NCBI RefSeq assembly: GCF_002101395.1
Contig: NZ_CP019706.1
Coordinates: forward strand, 186,001-250,000
Source of the DNA: Pantoea alhagi
GTDB taxonomy: Bacteria; Pseudomonadota; Gammaproteobacteria; Enterobacterales; Enterobacteriaceae
DNA length: 64,000 bases
Direction: 5' to 3'
This document shows positions 48,576-57,993 of this stretch, piece by piece. Numbering within the stretch: the stretch's first letter is position 1; every line of letters starts with the position of its first letter. The notes beneath the pieces are model-generated. The model was given only the letters and a program-made list of their open reading frames with translations, was not told the origin of the DNA and searched no databases. The position numbers were made by a program, and so were the translations under genes.

Positions 48576-50144
48576 TTACTGCACCGACTGCGAGGCGAGA
48601 GTGGACTGCTCATAGTGATAGCGTCCGGTTTTCAGGCTGCTTGGTCCCAGGCGGGCAAATTTGAACATCAGATACATTTCCACCACCAGGAATAGCGTGT
48701 AGAGGCCGCAAATCAGTCCCATCGAGAACAACAGATCGCCGACGGTAAGCGTTGAATTCGCCACAGCCGTTGGCAGCACCTCGCCAATCGCCCACGGCTG
48801 ACGTCCATACTCTGCAACAAACCAGCCCGCTTCAACGGCGATCCACGGCAGCGGAATGCCATACAGCGCCGCTTTCAGCAGCCAACGGTTTTTCCCGATG
48901 CGGTTACGAATAACGCTCCAGAACGAGAGGCCGATAATGCCGAGCATCAGCACGCCGCACAGCACCATAATGCGGAAAGAGAAATAGAGTGGCGCAACAT
49001 GCGGAATCGAGTCCTGGGTAGCCAGCTTGATTTGCGCTTCCGTGGCGTCGACGACATTTGGCGTATAACGTTTCAGCAGCAGACCGTAACCCAAATCCTG
49101 CTTGTGGCCGTTAAAGGCTTCACGCACTGCCGGATCGGTATTGCCCGCGCGCAGTTCTTCCAGCAGGTGATAGGCCTTCATCCCGTTGCGGATGCGCACT
49201 TCATGCTGCGCCAGCAGATCTTTCAGGCCGGTAACTGGCCGATCGACCGAACGGGTAGCGATCAGACCCAGCAGATAAGGAATTTGAATCGCATAGCTGT
49301 TTTCCTGCGTCAGCTGATCGGGCAGGCCAAACAGGGTAAAGGCTGCCGGGGCGGGCTGCGTTTCCCACTCGGCTTCGATCGCTGCCAGCTTGGTTTTTTG
49401 CACATCGCCCATTTCGTAGCCTGACTCATCGCCCAGCACGATCACCGATAGCACCGCCGCCATGCCAAAGCTGGCGGCAATAGCAAAAGAGCGTTTAGCG
49501 AACGCCAGATCGCGCCCGCGCAGCAGGTAATACGCACTGATGCCAAGAATAAACATCGCGCCGGTGGTATAGCCTGCCGCAACCGTATGCACAAACTTCA
49601 CCTGCGCGACCGGGTTAAGCACCAGCTCTGAGAAGCTCACCATCTCCATACGCATGGTTTCGAAATTAAATTCAGAGGCGATGGGGTTTTGCATCCAGCC
49701 ATTTGCCACCAGGATCCAGAGCGCAGAGAGGTTGGAACCCAGAGCCACCAGCCAGGTAACGGCCATGTGCTGCACTTTGCTCAGGCGATCCCAGCCAAAA
49801 AAGAACAGGCCAACAAAGGTGGATTCGAGGAAGAAAGCCATCAGGCCTTCAATGGCCAGCGGGGCACCGAAGATATCGCCGACATAGTGAGAGTAATAAG
49901 ACCAGTTAGTGCCGAACTGGAACTCCATGGTCAGGCCTGTTGCCACGCCCAGTGCAAAGTTGATACCAAACAACTTGCCCCAGAATTTGGTCATATCTTT
50001 GTAGATCTGTTTACCCGACAGGACATAAACGGTTTCCATAATCGCCAGCAGAAACGCCATACCCAGCGTTAACGGCACGAAAAGGAAGTGGTACATCGCA
50101 GTCAGGGCAAACTGTAAACGCGACAGTTCGACGATATCAAACAT
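48576..50144 (-). CDS. cydA: Cytochrome bd-I ubiquinol oxidase subunit I
   Basis: CydA carries the three hemes b558, b595 and d and oxidises quinol. The ATG at 50142-50144, with GGGG before it, gives 522 residues, equal to E. coli. His19 in AMYHFLFVPL is a heme ligand. The long Q-loop (about 250-390) is present. A longer open frame to 50300 adds 52 unrelated residues and is not used. The upstream region is long and A/T-rich, as expected for a gene with ArcA and FNR control. Confidence 0.98.
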   Translation of the reverse strand: MFDIVELSRLQFALTAMYHFLFVPLTLGMAFLLAIMETVYVLSGKQIYKDMTKFWGKLFGINFALGVATGLTMEFQFGTNWSYYSHYVGDIFGAPLAIEGLMAFFLESTFVGLFFFGWDRLSKVQHMAVTWLVALGSNLSALWILVANGWMQNPIASEFNFETMRMEMVSFSELVLNPVAQVKFVHTVAAGYTTGAMFILGISAYYLLRGRDLAFAKRSFAIAASFGMAAVLSVIVLGDESGYEMGDVQKTKLAAIEAEWETQPAPAAFTLFGLPDQLTQENSYAIQIPYLLGLIATRSVDRPVTGLKDLLAQHEVRIRNGMKAYHLLEELRAGNTDPAVREAFNGHKQDLGYGLLLKRYTPNVVDATEAQIKLATQDSIPHVAPLYFSFRIMVLCGVLMLGIIGLSFWSVIRNRIGKNRWLLKAALYGIPLPWIAVEAGWFVAEYGRQPWAIGEVLPTAVANSTLTVGDLLFSMGLICGLYTLFLVVEMYLMFKFARLGPSSLKTGRYHYEQSTLASQSVQ

Positions 50145-50800
50145 CTTAACCCCTTGCTCTTTGCTAAAAGCAGTTAATGCATGATGTTTATTTGCCGGAA
50201 AGCGTTGGCAAATAGCGCCATGCTGATTGCTGTTTTCAATAAAACGATATTTATATTTTGCTGTTAGACGGGCAGGGAAAATCATACCCGCAGGCAGCAA
50301 ATGAAAGAGAATTGATAACTCACCGTGAGTGAGACGGTAATATCATACCCTTACAAACGATACGGTAAAGAGAAATTATTGTGATCTCCGGGATATTTTT
50401 TGATCTGGACCTGCATTTAACCTGAAAGCGTTAGAGAGGCGTGATATGACATAACGCAATAAAATCAAAAAACAGAAATCTGGTCAAATATGATATAAAT
50501 ATCAATTATTTAGATTATAAATTAAAATAAGGTTAAACATAAATATCAATTTAAATTAAACAGGTAAAATATATGTTAATAATATGTTTTATCTAGATGC
50601 TTTTATTAATCGTTTATTTAAAAACAGGAAAATCATACTGTATAAATGCATGTTCCTTTCGCAAGAGTAGCCTTATATTTTTATTTCAATTCCATTGATA
50701 AAAAGGAAAATAGATTTTTATTGTATTTAATTTCACAATTGTTAAACCTTAATTTATTTTATTATTAACAAACAGTCCTTATAGCAGGAATAAAAGCCAT
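50145..50800 (-). other. cydA upstream regulatory region, A/T-rich, no gene
   Basis: About 650 bases without a convincing reading frame. The part from about 50455 to 50780 is much richer in A and T than the rest of the window. It contains several GTTAA or TTAAC elements, such as AGGTTAAACAT, ATGTTAAT and TTGTTAAACC, which resemble ArcA half-sites. A palindrome ACTCACCGTGAGT lies at 50318-50330. I cannot place a promoter or a clear FNR box by eye. Confidence 0.55.
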
Positions 50801-50854
50801 AAAAAAGGCCACCCGTAGGTGGCCAGTCTGCCGAATAATCTGGTGCAGATTATT
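50801..50854 (-). terminator. sucD 3' UTR hairpin and terminator
   Basis: On the minus strand the sucD stop codon lies in a perfect 9-base hairpin (AATAATCTG with CAGATTATT, 50834-50854). A terminator follows: GGCCACC pairs with GGTGGCC (50807-50824) before six T residues. The two hairpins end the sdh-suc operon. In E. coli this 3' UTR yields the small RNA SdhX. Confidence 0.85.
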
Positions 50855-51725
50855 TAAGAGGGAGTACCGCTTTTACCGCGTCGCCAATATCGGCAAGGCT
50901 ACGAACGGTTTTAACACCGGCCGCTTCCAGCGCAGCGAATTTCTCATCTGCCGTACCTTTGCCACCGGCAATGATCGCGCCAGCATGGCCCATACGCTTG
51001 CCTTTCGGCGCCGTGACGCCAGCGATATAGCCGACAACCGGTTTGGTAACGTGTTCTTTGATGTAGGCTGCCGCTTCTTCTTCTGCGCTGCCGCCGATTT
51101 CACCAATCATCACGATGGCTTCTGTCTGCGGGTCATCCTGGAACATCTGCAGGATATCGATAAAGTTAGAGCCAGGGATCGGGTCGCCGCCGATGCCCAC
51201 ACAGGTGGACTGGCCGTAGCCGATATCGGTAGTCTGCTTCACAGCTTCATAGGTCAGCGTACCGGAACGTGAAACGATACCGATGCGGCCCGGCTGGTGA
51301 ATGTGGCCCGGCATGATGCCGATTTTACATTCGCCTGGGGTGATAACGCCCGGACAGTTCGGCCCAATCATGCGCACGCCCGCTTCATCCAGCTTCACTT
51401 TTACCGTCAGCATATCCAGCGTCGGGATGCCTTCAGTGATAGTAATGATCAGCTTAATACCCGCATCGATCGCTTCCAGAATCCCGTCTTTGCAGAAAGG
51501 TGCCGGGACATAGATAACGGATGCCGTTGCGCCAGTCGCTTCCACCGCCTCGCGTACGGTATTGAACACCGGCAGGCCCAGATGTGTGGTGCCGCCTTTG
51601 CCGGGCGTTACGCCGCCAACCAGCTGCGTACCATAGGCCAGTGCCTGTTCAGAGTGGAATGTACCCTGGCCGCCGGTGAAACCCTGGCAGATCACTTTGG
51701 TGTTTTTGTCGATCAAAATGGACAT
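50850..51725 (-). CDS. sucD: Succinyl-CoA synthetase alpha subunit
   Basis: SucD (291 residues, E. coli 289) binds CoA and carries the phosphohistidine, in KRMGHAGAI near residue 247, of the ADP/GDP-forming succinyl-CoA synthetase. GFTGGQGTFHSEQAL (15-29) is the CoA-binding glycine-rich segment. Its start overlaps the sucC stop by one base. Confidence 0.98.
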   Translation of the reverse strand: MSILIDKNTKVICQGFTGGQGTFHSEQALAYGTQLVGGVTPGKGGTTHLGLPVFNTVREAVEATGATASVIYVPAPFCKDGILEAIDAGIKLIITITEGIPTLDMLTVKVKLDEAGVRMIGPNCPGVITPGECKIGIMPGHIHQPGRIGIVSRSGTLTYEAVKQTTDIGYGQSTCVGIGGDPIPGSNFIDILQMFQDDPQTEAIVMIGEIGGSAEEEAAAYIKEHVTKPVVGYIAGVTAPKGKRMGHAGAIIAGGKGTADEKFAALEAAGVKTVRSLADIGDAVKAVLPLK

Positions 51726-52891
51726 TATTTACCCTCCGCTGCAGCAACAACGCGTTGGGCCGCGTCGGTCAGGCTGGTTGCTGCAATAATGTTCAGACCG
51801 CTGTCCGCCAGTTTCTGTGCGCCCAGCTCAGCGTTGTTCCCTTCAAGACGCACCACTACCGGTACGTTGACGCCAACTTCTGCCACCGCGCCGATGATGC
51901 CATCAGCAATCAGGTCACAGCGTACGATGCCGCCGAAAATGTTAACGAATACCGCTTTAACCGCGTCGTCAGACAGGATGATTTTAAAGGCTTCGGTAAC
52001 ACGCTCTTTGGTTGCGCCGCCGCCAACGTCAAGGAAGTTAGCTGGCTGACCACCGTGATGTTTCACGATGTCCATGGTGCCCATCGCCAGACCGGCGCCG
52101 TTTACCATACAGCCGATGTTGCCTTCCAGCGCAACGTAGTTAAGCTCCCACTGCGTCGCATGCGCTTCGCGCGGATCTTCCTGGCTCGGATCGCGCATTT
52201 CACGCAGCTCCGGTTGACGGAACATGGCGTTGCCGTCTGCGCCCAGTTTGCCATCCAGGCAGACCAGATCGCCCTGTTTGGTGATAACCAGCGGGTTGAT
52301 TTCAACCAGGGCCAGGTCACGTTCCAGGAACAGCGTCGCCAGACCCATGAAAATTTTAGTGAACTGATTGACCTGCTTGCCGCTCAGACCCAGCTTAAAC
52401 GCCAGCTCACGGCCCTGATAAGGCTGCGGGCCGGTCAGCGGATCCAGCGCCATTTTATGAATCAGCTCTGGCGTCTCTTCCGCCACTTTTTCAATTTCAA
52501 CGCCGCCTTCGGTGGAGGCCATAAACACGACCCGACGGGTGCTGCGGTCAACCACGGCGCCCAGGTAGAGTTCCTGATCAATATCGGTAGCGGCTTCAAC
52601 CAGAATCTGGTTAACCGGCTGACCTTCCGCATCCGTTTGATAAGTGACCAGACGTTTACCCAGCCAGTTTTCAGCAAAAGTACGGATCTCTTCTTTGCTG
52701 TTAACCACTTTCACACCGCCCGCTTTACCACGGCCACCGGCATGAACCTGACATTTTACTACCCACGGGCCTGCGCCAATTTTAGAGGCCGCTTCTTCCG
52801 CTTCACGTGGCGTAGTGCAGGCGTAACCGGTCGGTGCCGGTAAGCCATACCGTGCAAACAGCTGTTTCGCCTGGTACTCGTGTAAGTTCAT
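51725..52891 (-). CDS. sucC: Succinyl-CoA synthetase beta subunit
   Basis: SucC (388 residues) is the ATP-grasp subunit that sets nucleotide specificity. MNLHEYQAKQLFARYGLP, KCQVHAGGRGKAGGVK and the C-terminal VFVNIFGGIVRCD are diagnostic. It follows sucB after 69 bases, the only sizeable gap in sucABCD. Confidence 0.98.
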   Translation of the reverse strand: MNLHEYQAKQLFARYGLPAPTGYACTTPREAEEAASKIGAGPWVVKCQVHAGGRGKAGGVKVVNSKEEIRTFAENWLGKRLVTYQTDAEGQPVNQILVEAATDIDQELYLGAVVDRSTRRVVFMASTEGGVEIEKVAEETPELIHKMALDPLTGPQPYQGRELAFKLGLSGKQVNQFTKIFMGLATLFLERDLALVEINPLVITKQGDLVCLDGKLGADGNAMFRQPELREMRDPSQEDPREAHATQWELNYVALEGNIGCMVNGAGLAMGTMDIVKHHGGQPANFLDVGGGATKERVTEAFKIILSDDAVKAVFVNIFGGIVRCDLIADGIIGAVAEVGVNVPVVVRLEGNNAELGAQKLADSGLNIIAATSLTDAAQRVVAAAEGK

Positions 52892-52960
52892 GATGTTCTA
52901 TCCATTCAGGTCTGAAAAGATTAATAAGGTTGGGCGCGGCAGTAACCGCGCCCGGCAACA

Positions 52961-54184
52961 TTAAACGTCCAGCAGCAGGCGCGCCGGATCTTCCAGCATC
53001 TCTTTCACTGCCACCAGATAGCCCACGGATTCGCGGCCATCAATCAGACGGTGGTCGTAAGAGAGCGCCAGATACATCATCGGCAGCACCACAACCTGAC
53101 CATTAACCGCCATTGGGCGATCTTTGATTGCGTGCATGCCCAGGATAGCGCTCTGCGGCGGGTTAATGATCGGCGTCGACATCAGCGAACCGAACACACC
53201 ACCGTTGGTGATGGTAAAGTTACCGCCGGTCAGTTCTTCTACCGTCAGCTTGCCGTCACGGCCTTTTACCGCCAGCTCTTTAATTTTCTTCTCGATATCC
53301 GCCATGCTCAGCGTATCGACATCGCGCAGAACCGGCGTCACCAGGCCGCGCGGCGTGGAAACGGCGATGCTGACGTCAAAGTAGTTGTGATACACCACAT
53401 CTTCGCCATCGATGGAAGCGTTCACTTCCGGATAGCGTTTCAGCGCTTCCACAACCGCTTTGATATAGAAGGACATAAAGCCCAGACGCACGCCGTGACG
53501 TTTCTCGAAGGCATCGCCGTACTGCTTACGCAGCTCCATGATCGGCTTCATGTTGACTTCGTTAAAAGTGGTCAGCATGGCGGTGCTGTTTTTCGCTTCC
53601 AGCAGACGCTCGGCAACGCGCTTACGCAGACGCGTCATAGGTACGCGCTTCTCGCTGCGGCCAGCCAGCGGTTGAGGCTGTGCCTGCGGCGCGGCGGCTT
53701 GCGGTTTCGACTCGGCTTTCGCCGGCTGCTGCGTGAGATGTTTTTCCACATCTTCGCGGGTAATGCGTCCACCTACGCCGGTGCCTTTAATCGCCGCCGC
53801 ATCCAGATCGTGCTCGGCAATCAGCCGACGAATCGCCGGGCTGAGGGCATCGTTGCTCTCTTCTTCCAGCGAAGCAGACTGACGCTGCGCCGGAGTGGAC
53901 TCATTGCTTTCCGTTTTAACAGAGGCCTCTTTGCCGCCGCTGTTACCCTCTTTCAGGCGTCCCAGGATCTGACGCGAGGTCACGGTTGCGCCCTCTTCTT
54001 CCAGTACGGCTTCCAGCACGCCGTCAGCAGAGGCTGGCACTTCCAGCACCACTTTATCGGTCTCGATTTCTACCAGTACTTCATCGCGGCTTACCGCATC
54101 GCCCGGTTTCTTATGCCAGGTTGCTACAGTGGCATCAGCAACAGATTCAGGCAGGTCGGGAACGAGAATTTCTACGCTACTCAT
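52961..54184 (-). CDS. sucB: 2-oxoglutarate dehydrogenase E2 component (dihydrolipoyl succinyltransferase)
   Basis: SucB forms the 24-subunit core of the 2-oxoglutarate dehydrogenase complex. The lipoyl domain (1-80) carries Lys44 in EIETDKVVLE. A peripheral-subunit-binding domain (about 115-150, with SPAIRRLIAEHDLD) and a Gln/Ala/Pro-rich linker follow. The catalytic domain (about 175-407) ends with YDHRLIDGRE, holding the active His and Asp. It lies 13 bases after sucA. Confidence 0.98.
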   Translation of the reverse strand: MSSVEILVPDLPESVADATVATWHKKPGDAVSRDEVLVEIETDKVVLEVPASADGVLEAVLEEEGATVTSRQILGRLKEGNSGGKEASVKTESNESTPAQRQSASLEEESNDALSPAIRRLIAEHDLDAAAIKGTGVGGRITREDVEKHLTQQPAKAESKPQAAAPQAQPQPLAGRSEKRVPMTRLRKRVAERLLEAKNSTAMLTTFNEVNMKPIMELRKQYGDAFEKRHGVRLGFMSFYIKAVVEALKRYPEVNASIDGEDVVYHNYFDVSIAVSTPRGLVTPVLRDVDTLSMADIEKKIKELAVKGRDGKLTVEELTGGNFTITNGGVFGSLMSTPIINPPQSAILGMHAIKDRPMAVNGQVVVLPMMYLALSYDHRLIDGRESVGYLVAVKEMLEDPARLLLDV

Positions 54185-54197
54185 TATCTTTCCTTAT

Positions 54198-57005
54198 TTA
54201 ATCAACGTTCAGCGCGTCATTAACCAGGTCTTGCTGCTGTTTCAGGTGTACAGACATGTAACCTACAGCAGGTGAAGCGGAAGCCGGACGTCCGGCATAA
54301 CGTAAAGAAGCACCAAAAGGAATCACTTCACGGAAGTGATGCTGGCTGCAATACCAGGCGCCCTGGTTTAGCGGCTCCTCCTGACACCAAACGAAATCAT
54401 GTACGTGCGCGTAAGGCTGCAGCGCCTCCTGTACCGCTTTGTGCGGGAAAGGATAAAGCTGCTCAATGCGCACGATAGCGACATCGCTTTGTTCATTTTT
54501 GCGACGCTGCTCCAGCAGATCGTAATAGACCTTACCGGCACACAGCACGACGCGTTTCACTGCTTTGGCATCCAGCGCGTCGACTTCGCCAATCGCGGGC
54601 TTAAAGCTGCCGTTTGCCAGCTCATCCAGGGTAGAAACCGCCAGCGGATGACGCAGCAGCGACTTCGGCGACATGACCACCAGCGGGCGACGCATACCGC
54701 GCAACGCCTGACGACGCAGCATGTGATAGACCTGCGCCGGAGTCGACGGTACACAGACCTGCATATTCTGCTCTGCGCACAGTTGCAGATAACGTTCCAG
54801 GCGCGCCGATGAGTGCTCCGGTCCCTGCCCTTCATAGCCGTGCGGCAGCAGCATCACCAGACCGCACATACGGCCCCACTTCTGCTCGCCGGAGCTGATG
54901 AACTGATCGATAACCACCTGGGCGCCGTTGGCAAAGTCGCCAAACTGCGCTTCCCAGATGGTCAGGGTACGCGGCTCAGCGGTGGCATAACCATACTCAA
55001 ACGCCAACACGGCTTCTTCCGACAGCACCGAGTCCCAGACTTTGAACTGGCCCTGGCCGTTATGGATATGCTGCAGCGGGATCCAGGTTGAGCCGTTCGC
55101 CTGGTTATGAATCACTGCATGACGATGGAAGAAGGTGCCGCGCCCGGAGTCTTCGCCGGAAATACGCACAGGAATACCCTCATCCACCAGCGTGGCGTAG
55201 GCGAGATTTTCCGCTGCGCCCCAGTCAAACGGCTTATTGCCTGCCGCCATTTCTGCGCGGTCGTTGTAAATTTTCGCCACGCGCGACTGCACTTCAACAG
55301 ATTCCGGTACCTGACTGATGCGTTTCGCCAGCTCCTGCAGACGCTTGAGTTCCACTTTTTCCGGGTAGCTCTCATCCCACTCATGGTTGAGATAAGGCGA
55401 CCAGGTGAAAGAGTGCAGGCTCATCGGACGCCATTCCGGCACCACGCATTCGCCTGCATCCAGCGCATCACGGTACAGGTTAACCATCTCCGTAGCGTCT
55501 TCCAGATTAATCACCTGCTCCGCTTCCAGACGATCGGCGTAGATTTTACGCGGCGTCGGATGCTTTTTGATTTTCTGGTACATCACCGGCTGGGTTGCGC
55601 TTGGCTCATCCGCTTCGTTATGGCCGTGACGGCGATAGCAAACCAGATCGATAAAGACGTCGCGCTTAAAGGTGTTACGGAAATCGAGCGCCAGGCGGGT
55701 CACAAAGGCGACCGCTTCCGGATCGTCGGCGTTAACGTGGAAAATAGGCGACTGCACCATTTTACCGATGTCGGTACAGTATTGTGTTGAACGGGCATCT
55801 TTCGGGTTTGAAGTGGTAAAACCGATCTGGTTGTTAATCACGATACGCACCGTACCGCCTACTTCATAACCGCGCGCCTGCGACATGTTCAGGGTTTCCT
55901 GAACCACGCCCTGGCCGATGACCGCCGCATCGCCATGAATGGTAATCGGCAGCACTTTATTGCTGACCGGCTCATCCAGACGATCGAGGCGGGCACGTAC
56001 CGAGCCCATGACTACCGGACTGACGATCTCCAGGTGCGACGGGTTAAACGCCAGCGCCAGGTGAACCATACCGCCTTCGGTTTCCACATCGGAAGAGAAG
56101 CCCATATGGTATTTCACGTCGCCGGTACCGAGATGCTCTTTGTGTTTACCGGCGAACTCGTCAAACAGGTCCTGAGGTTTTTTACCCAGTACGTTGATTA
56201 ATACGTTCAGGCGACCACGGTGCGCCATCCCCAGTACCACTTCACGCGTGCCGCTTTTGCCGGCGTGACGAATCATCTCACGCAGCATCGGCACCAGCGC
56301 ATCGCCGCCTTCCAGCGAGAAGCGTTTCGCGCCGGGGAATTTAGCACCCAGATAACGCTCCAGCCCTTCTGCGGCGGTCAGCTCTTTCAGAAAGCCTTTT
56401 TTCTCTTCAGCGGAGAAAGATGCGCGCCCCACAGCCGATTCGATACGCTGTTGCAGCCAGCGTTTTTCATCGGTGTTGGTGATATGCATATATTCCGCGC
56501 CGATTGAGCCGCAGTAGGTTTGCTTCAGCGCATTAATCAGTTCCCCTAACTGCAAGCGATCTTTGCCAATGGCAAAAGAGCCAACATTAAAGGTTTCCTG
56601 AAAATCCGCCTCGCTTAAGCCATGAAAAGCCGGGTCGAGATCGGAAACCTGCTCCTGCTGCCAGAGGCCCAGCGGATCGAGGTTAGCGTGCTGATGTCCA
56701 CGGAAGCGGTAGGCATTGATCAGCTGCAGGACTTTAACCTGTTTGGCATTGGCATCGGGATCGCCAACGGAAGCGGCGTAACGCGAGGTATCTTTTGCCA
56801 GACGACGGAAATAGTCGCGCGTAGAGGAGTGGAACTGCTCAGGCCTGAGCCCGGTGCCGGGAAGCTGTTGGAACATATCGCGCCATACAGCATCAACAGA
56901 GTCAGGATCGGTGAGAAAATCCTCATAGAGCTGCTCTATGTAAGATTGGTTCGCGCCGGCCAGCCAGGAAGAGTCAAGCCAGGGCTTCATTGCGCTGTTC
57001 TGCAT
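54198..57005 (-). CDS. sucA: 2-oxoglutarate dehydrogenase E1 component
   Basis: SucA (935 residues, E. coli 933) is the thiamine diphosphate-dependent decarboxylase of the complex. GMAHRGRLNVL, THGDAAVIGQGVVQE-like ITIHGDAAVIGQ and NQIGFTTSNP belong to the cofactor-binding domain, and GYEGQGPEHSSAR near 740 is the partner-domain mark. The N-terminal tail binds E2. The ribosome site is TAAGGGAT. The dihydrolipoyl dehydrogenase subunit is not in the window. Confidence 0.98.
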   Translation of the reverse strand: MQNSAMKPWLDSSWLAGANQSYIEQLYEDFLTDPDSVDAVWRDMFQQLPGTGLRPEQFHSSTRDYFRRLAKDTSRYAASVGDPDANAKQVKVLQLINAYRFRGHQHANLDPLGLWQQEQVSDLDPAFHGLSEADFQETFNVGSFAIGKDRLQLGELINALKQTYCGSIGAEYMHITNTDEKRWLQQRIESAVGRASFSAEEKKGFLKELTAAEGLERYLGAKFPGAKRFSLEGGDALVPMLREMIRHAGKSGTREVVLGMAHRGRLNVLINVLGKKPQDLFDEFAGKHKEHLGTGDVKYHMGFSSDVETEGGMVHLALAFNPSHLEIVSPVVMGSVRARLDRLDEPVSNKVLPITIHGDAAVIGQGVVQETLNMSQARGYEVGGTVRIVINNQIGFTTSNPKDARSTQYCTDIGKMVQSPIFHVNADDPEAVAFVTRLALDFRNTFKRDVFIDLVCYRRHGHNEADEPSATQPVMYQKIKKHPTPRKIYADRLEAEQVINLEDATEMVNLYRDALDAGECVVPEWRPMSLHSFTWSPYLNHEWDESYPEKVELKRLQELAKRISQVPESVEVQSRVAKIYNDRAEMAAGNKPFDWGAAENLAYATLVDEGIPVRISGEDSGRGTFFHRHAVIHNQANGSTWIPLQHIHNGQGQFKVWDSVLSEEAVLAFEYGYATAEPRTLTIWEAQFGDFANGAQVVIDQFISSGEQKWGRMCGLVMLLPHGYEGQGPEHSSARLERYLQLCAEQNMQVCVPSTPAQVYHMLRRQALRGMRRPLVVMSPKSLLRHPLAVSTLDELANGSFKPAIGEVDALDAKAVKRVVLCAGKVYYDLLEQRRKNEQSDVAIVRIEQLYPFPHKAVQEALQPYAHVHDFVWCQEEPLNQGAWYCSQHHFREVIPFGASLRYAGRPASASPAVGYMSVHLKQQQDLVNDALNVD

Positions 57006-57259
57006 TGTGATCCCTTAAGCATTACATGCTTTTTTCGAGGTTTCATTGTTGCCGGGTTACCGGCTTGCCCAACGCTGTGTCGCGCACCTGCTTGGAAAGT
57101 GCTCGCCACAGCCAGATCCAGTTCATCGATACAAGCACGGGGCAATCGATGCCCTGGCCCGTAAGGGAACCTTGGTAAGGTTTTTCACCGCGCCGTGACA
57201 GACCTTACCAGGGTCTCCGTAAATGCTCCGGGAACCGGGGTTCCCGGAGCAATGTGCTG
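57006..57259 (-). other. Structured spacer between sdhB and sucA
   Basis: About 250 bases separate sdhB from sucA inside the operon. They contain a 13-base perfect stem, TGCTCCGGGAACC (57224-57236) with GGTTCCCGGAGCA (57239-57251) around two bases, just after the sdhB stop. A second pair, CCTTGGTAAGG and CCTTACCAGG, lies at about 57171-57213. On RNA these would be strong hairpins that could stop exonucleases or tune sdh against suc expression. In E. coli this gap also holds repeat-type hairpins and an internal suc promoter. Confidence 0.7.
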
Positions 57260-57976
57260 TTATGCGTTACGCTGCAGCAGCATCGACTTAATATGGCCGA
57301 TAGCGCGCGTTGGGTTCAGCCCTTTCGGACAGACGCTGACACAGTTCATGATACTGTGGCAACGGAATACGCTGAAAGCATCGCTGAGATCGTCCAGACG
57401 CGCATTGGTTTCGGTATCGCGGCTGTCGATCAGGAAGCGATAGGAAGCCAGCAGCCCCGCAGGCCCAACAAACTTATCCGGATTCCACCAGAATGACGGG
57501 CATGACGTTGAGCAGCAGGCGCACAGAATACATTCGTACAAACCATCCAGGTGAGCACGATCTTCCGGCGACTGCAAATGCTCACGTGCAGGCGGATTTG
57601 CGCCATTATTCAACAGGTAAGGCTTAATCTTCTCATACTGCTTGTAGAACTGCCCCATGTCCACGACTAAGTCACGGACTACCGGCAGGCCCGGCAGCGG
57701 ACGGATAACAATTTTTTTCTTGCCGTTGCCCAGCGCTGAAACCGGTGTAATGCAGGCCAGGCCGTTACGACCGTTCATATTCAGGCCGTCAGAGCCGCAA
57801 ACGCCCTCGCGGCAGGAACGACGAAAGGCCAGCGTCGGGTCCTTCTCTTTTAGCTTGATCAGCGCGTCCAGCAGCATCATGTCACGGCCATCTTCCGCTT
57901 CCAGGGTGTAATCCTGCATGCGCGGCGCGTCGTCCACGTCCGGGTTATAACGATAAATGGAAAATTCGAGTCTCAT
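57260..57976 (-). CDS. sdhB: Succinate dehydrogenase iron-sulfur subunit
   Basis: SdhB (238 residues) carries the [2Fe-2S], [4Fe-4S] and [3Fe-4S] clusters that pass electrons from SdhA to quinone. CREGVCGSDGLNMNG is the plant-ferredoxin-like binding site (Cys55, Cys60 and Cys63 region), and CILCACCSTSCPS (from about 149) and CHSIMNCVSVCPKG are the bacterial-ferredoxin-like sites. It follows sdhA after 17 bases. Confidence 0.98.
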   Translation of the reverse strand: MRLEFSIYRYNPDVDDAPRMQDYTLEAEDGRDMMLLDALIKLKEKDPTLAFRRSCREGVCGSDGLNMNGRNGLACITPVSALGNGKKKIVIRPLPGLPVVRDLVVDMGQFYKQYEKIKPYLLNNGANPPAREHLQSPEDRAHLDGLYECILCACCSTSCPSFWWNPDKFVGPAGLLASYRFLIDSRDTETNARLDDLSDAFSVFRCHSIMNCVSVCPKGLNPTRAIGHIKSMLLQRNA

Positions 57977-57993
57977 CGTCTCTTCTCCGCAAA

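Noticed and set aside
50145..50460. FNR box upstream of cydA
   Set aside because: Only single TTGAT-like half sites with wrong spacing were seen.
51755..52843. 362-codon frame opposite sucC
   Set aside because: It is antisense to intact sucC and has no family likeness.
53051..54223. 390-codon frame opposite sucB
   Set aside because: It lies antisense to a complete, clearly conserved sucB and reflects GC-rich codon bias.
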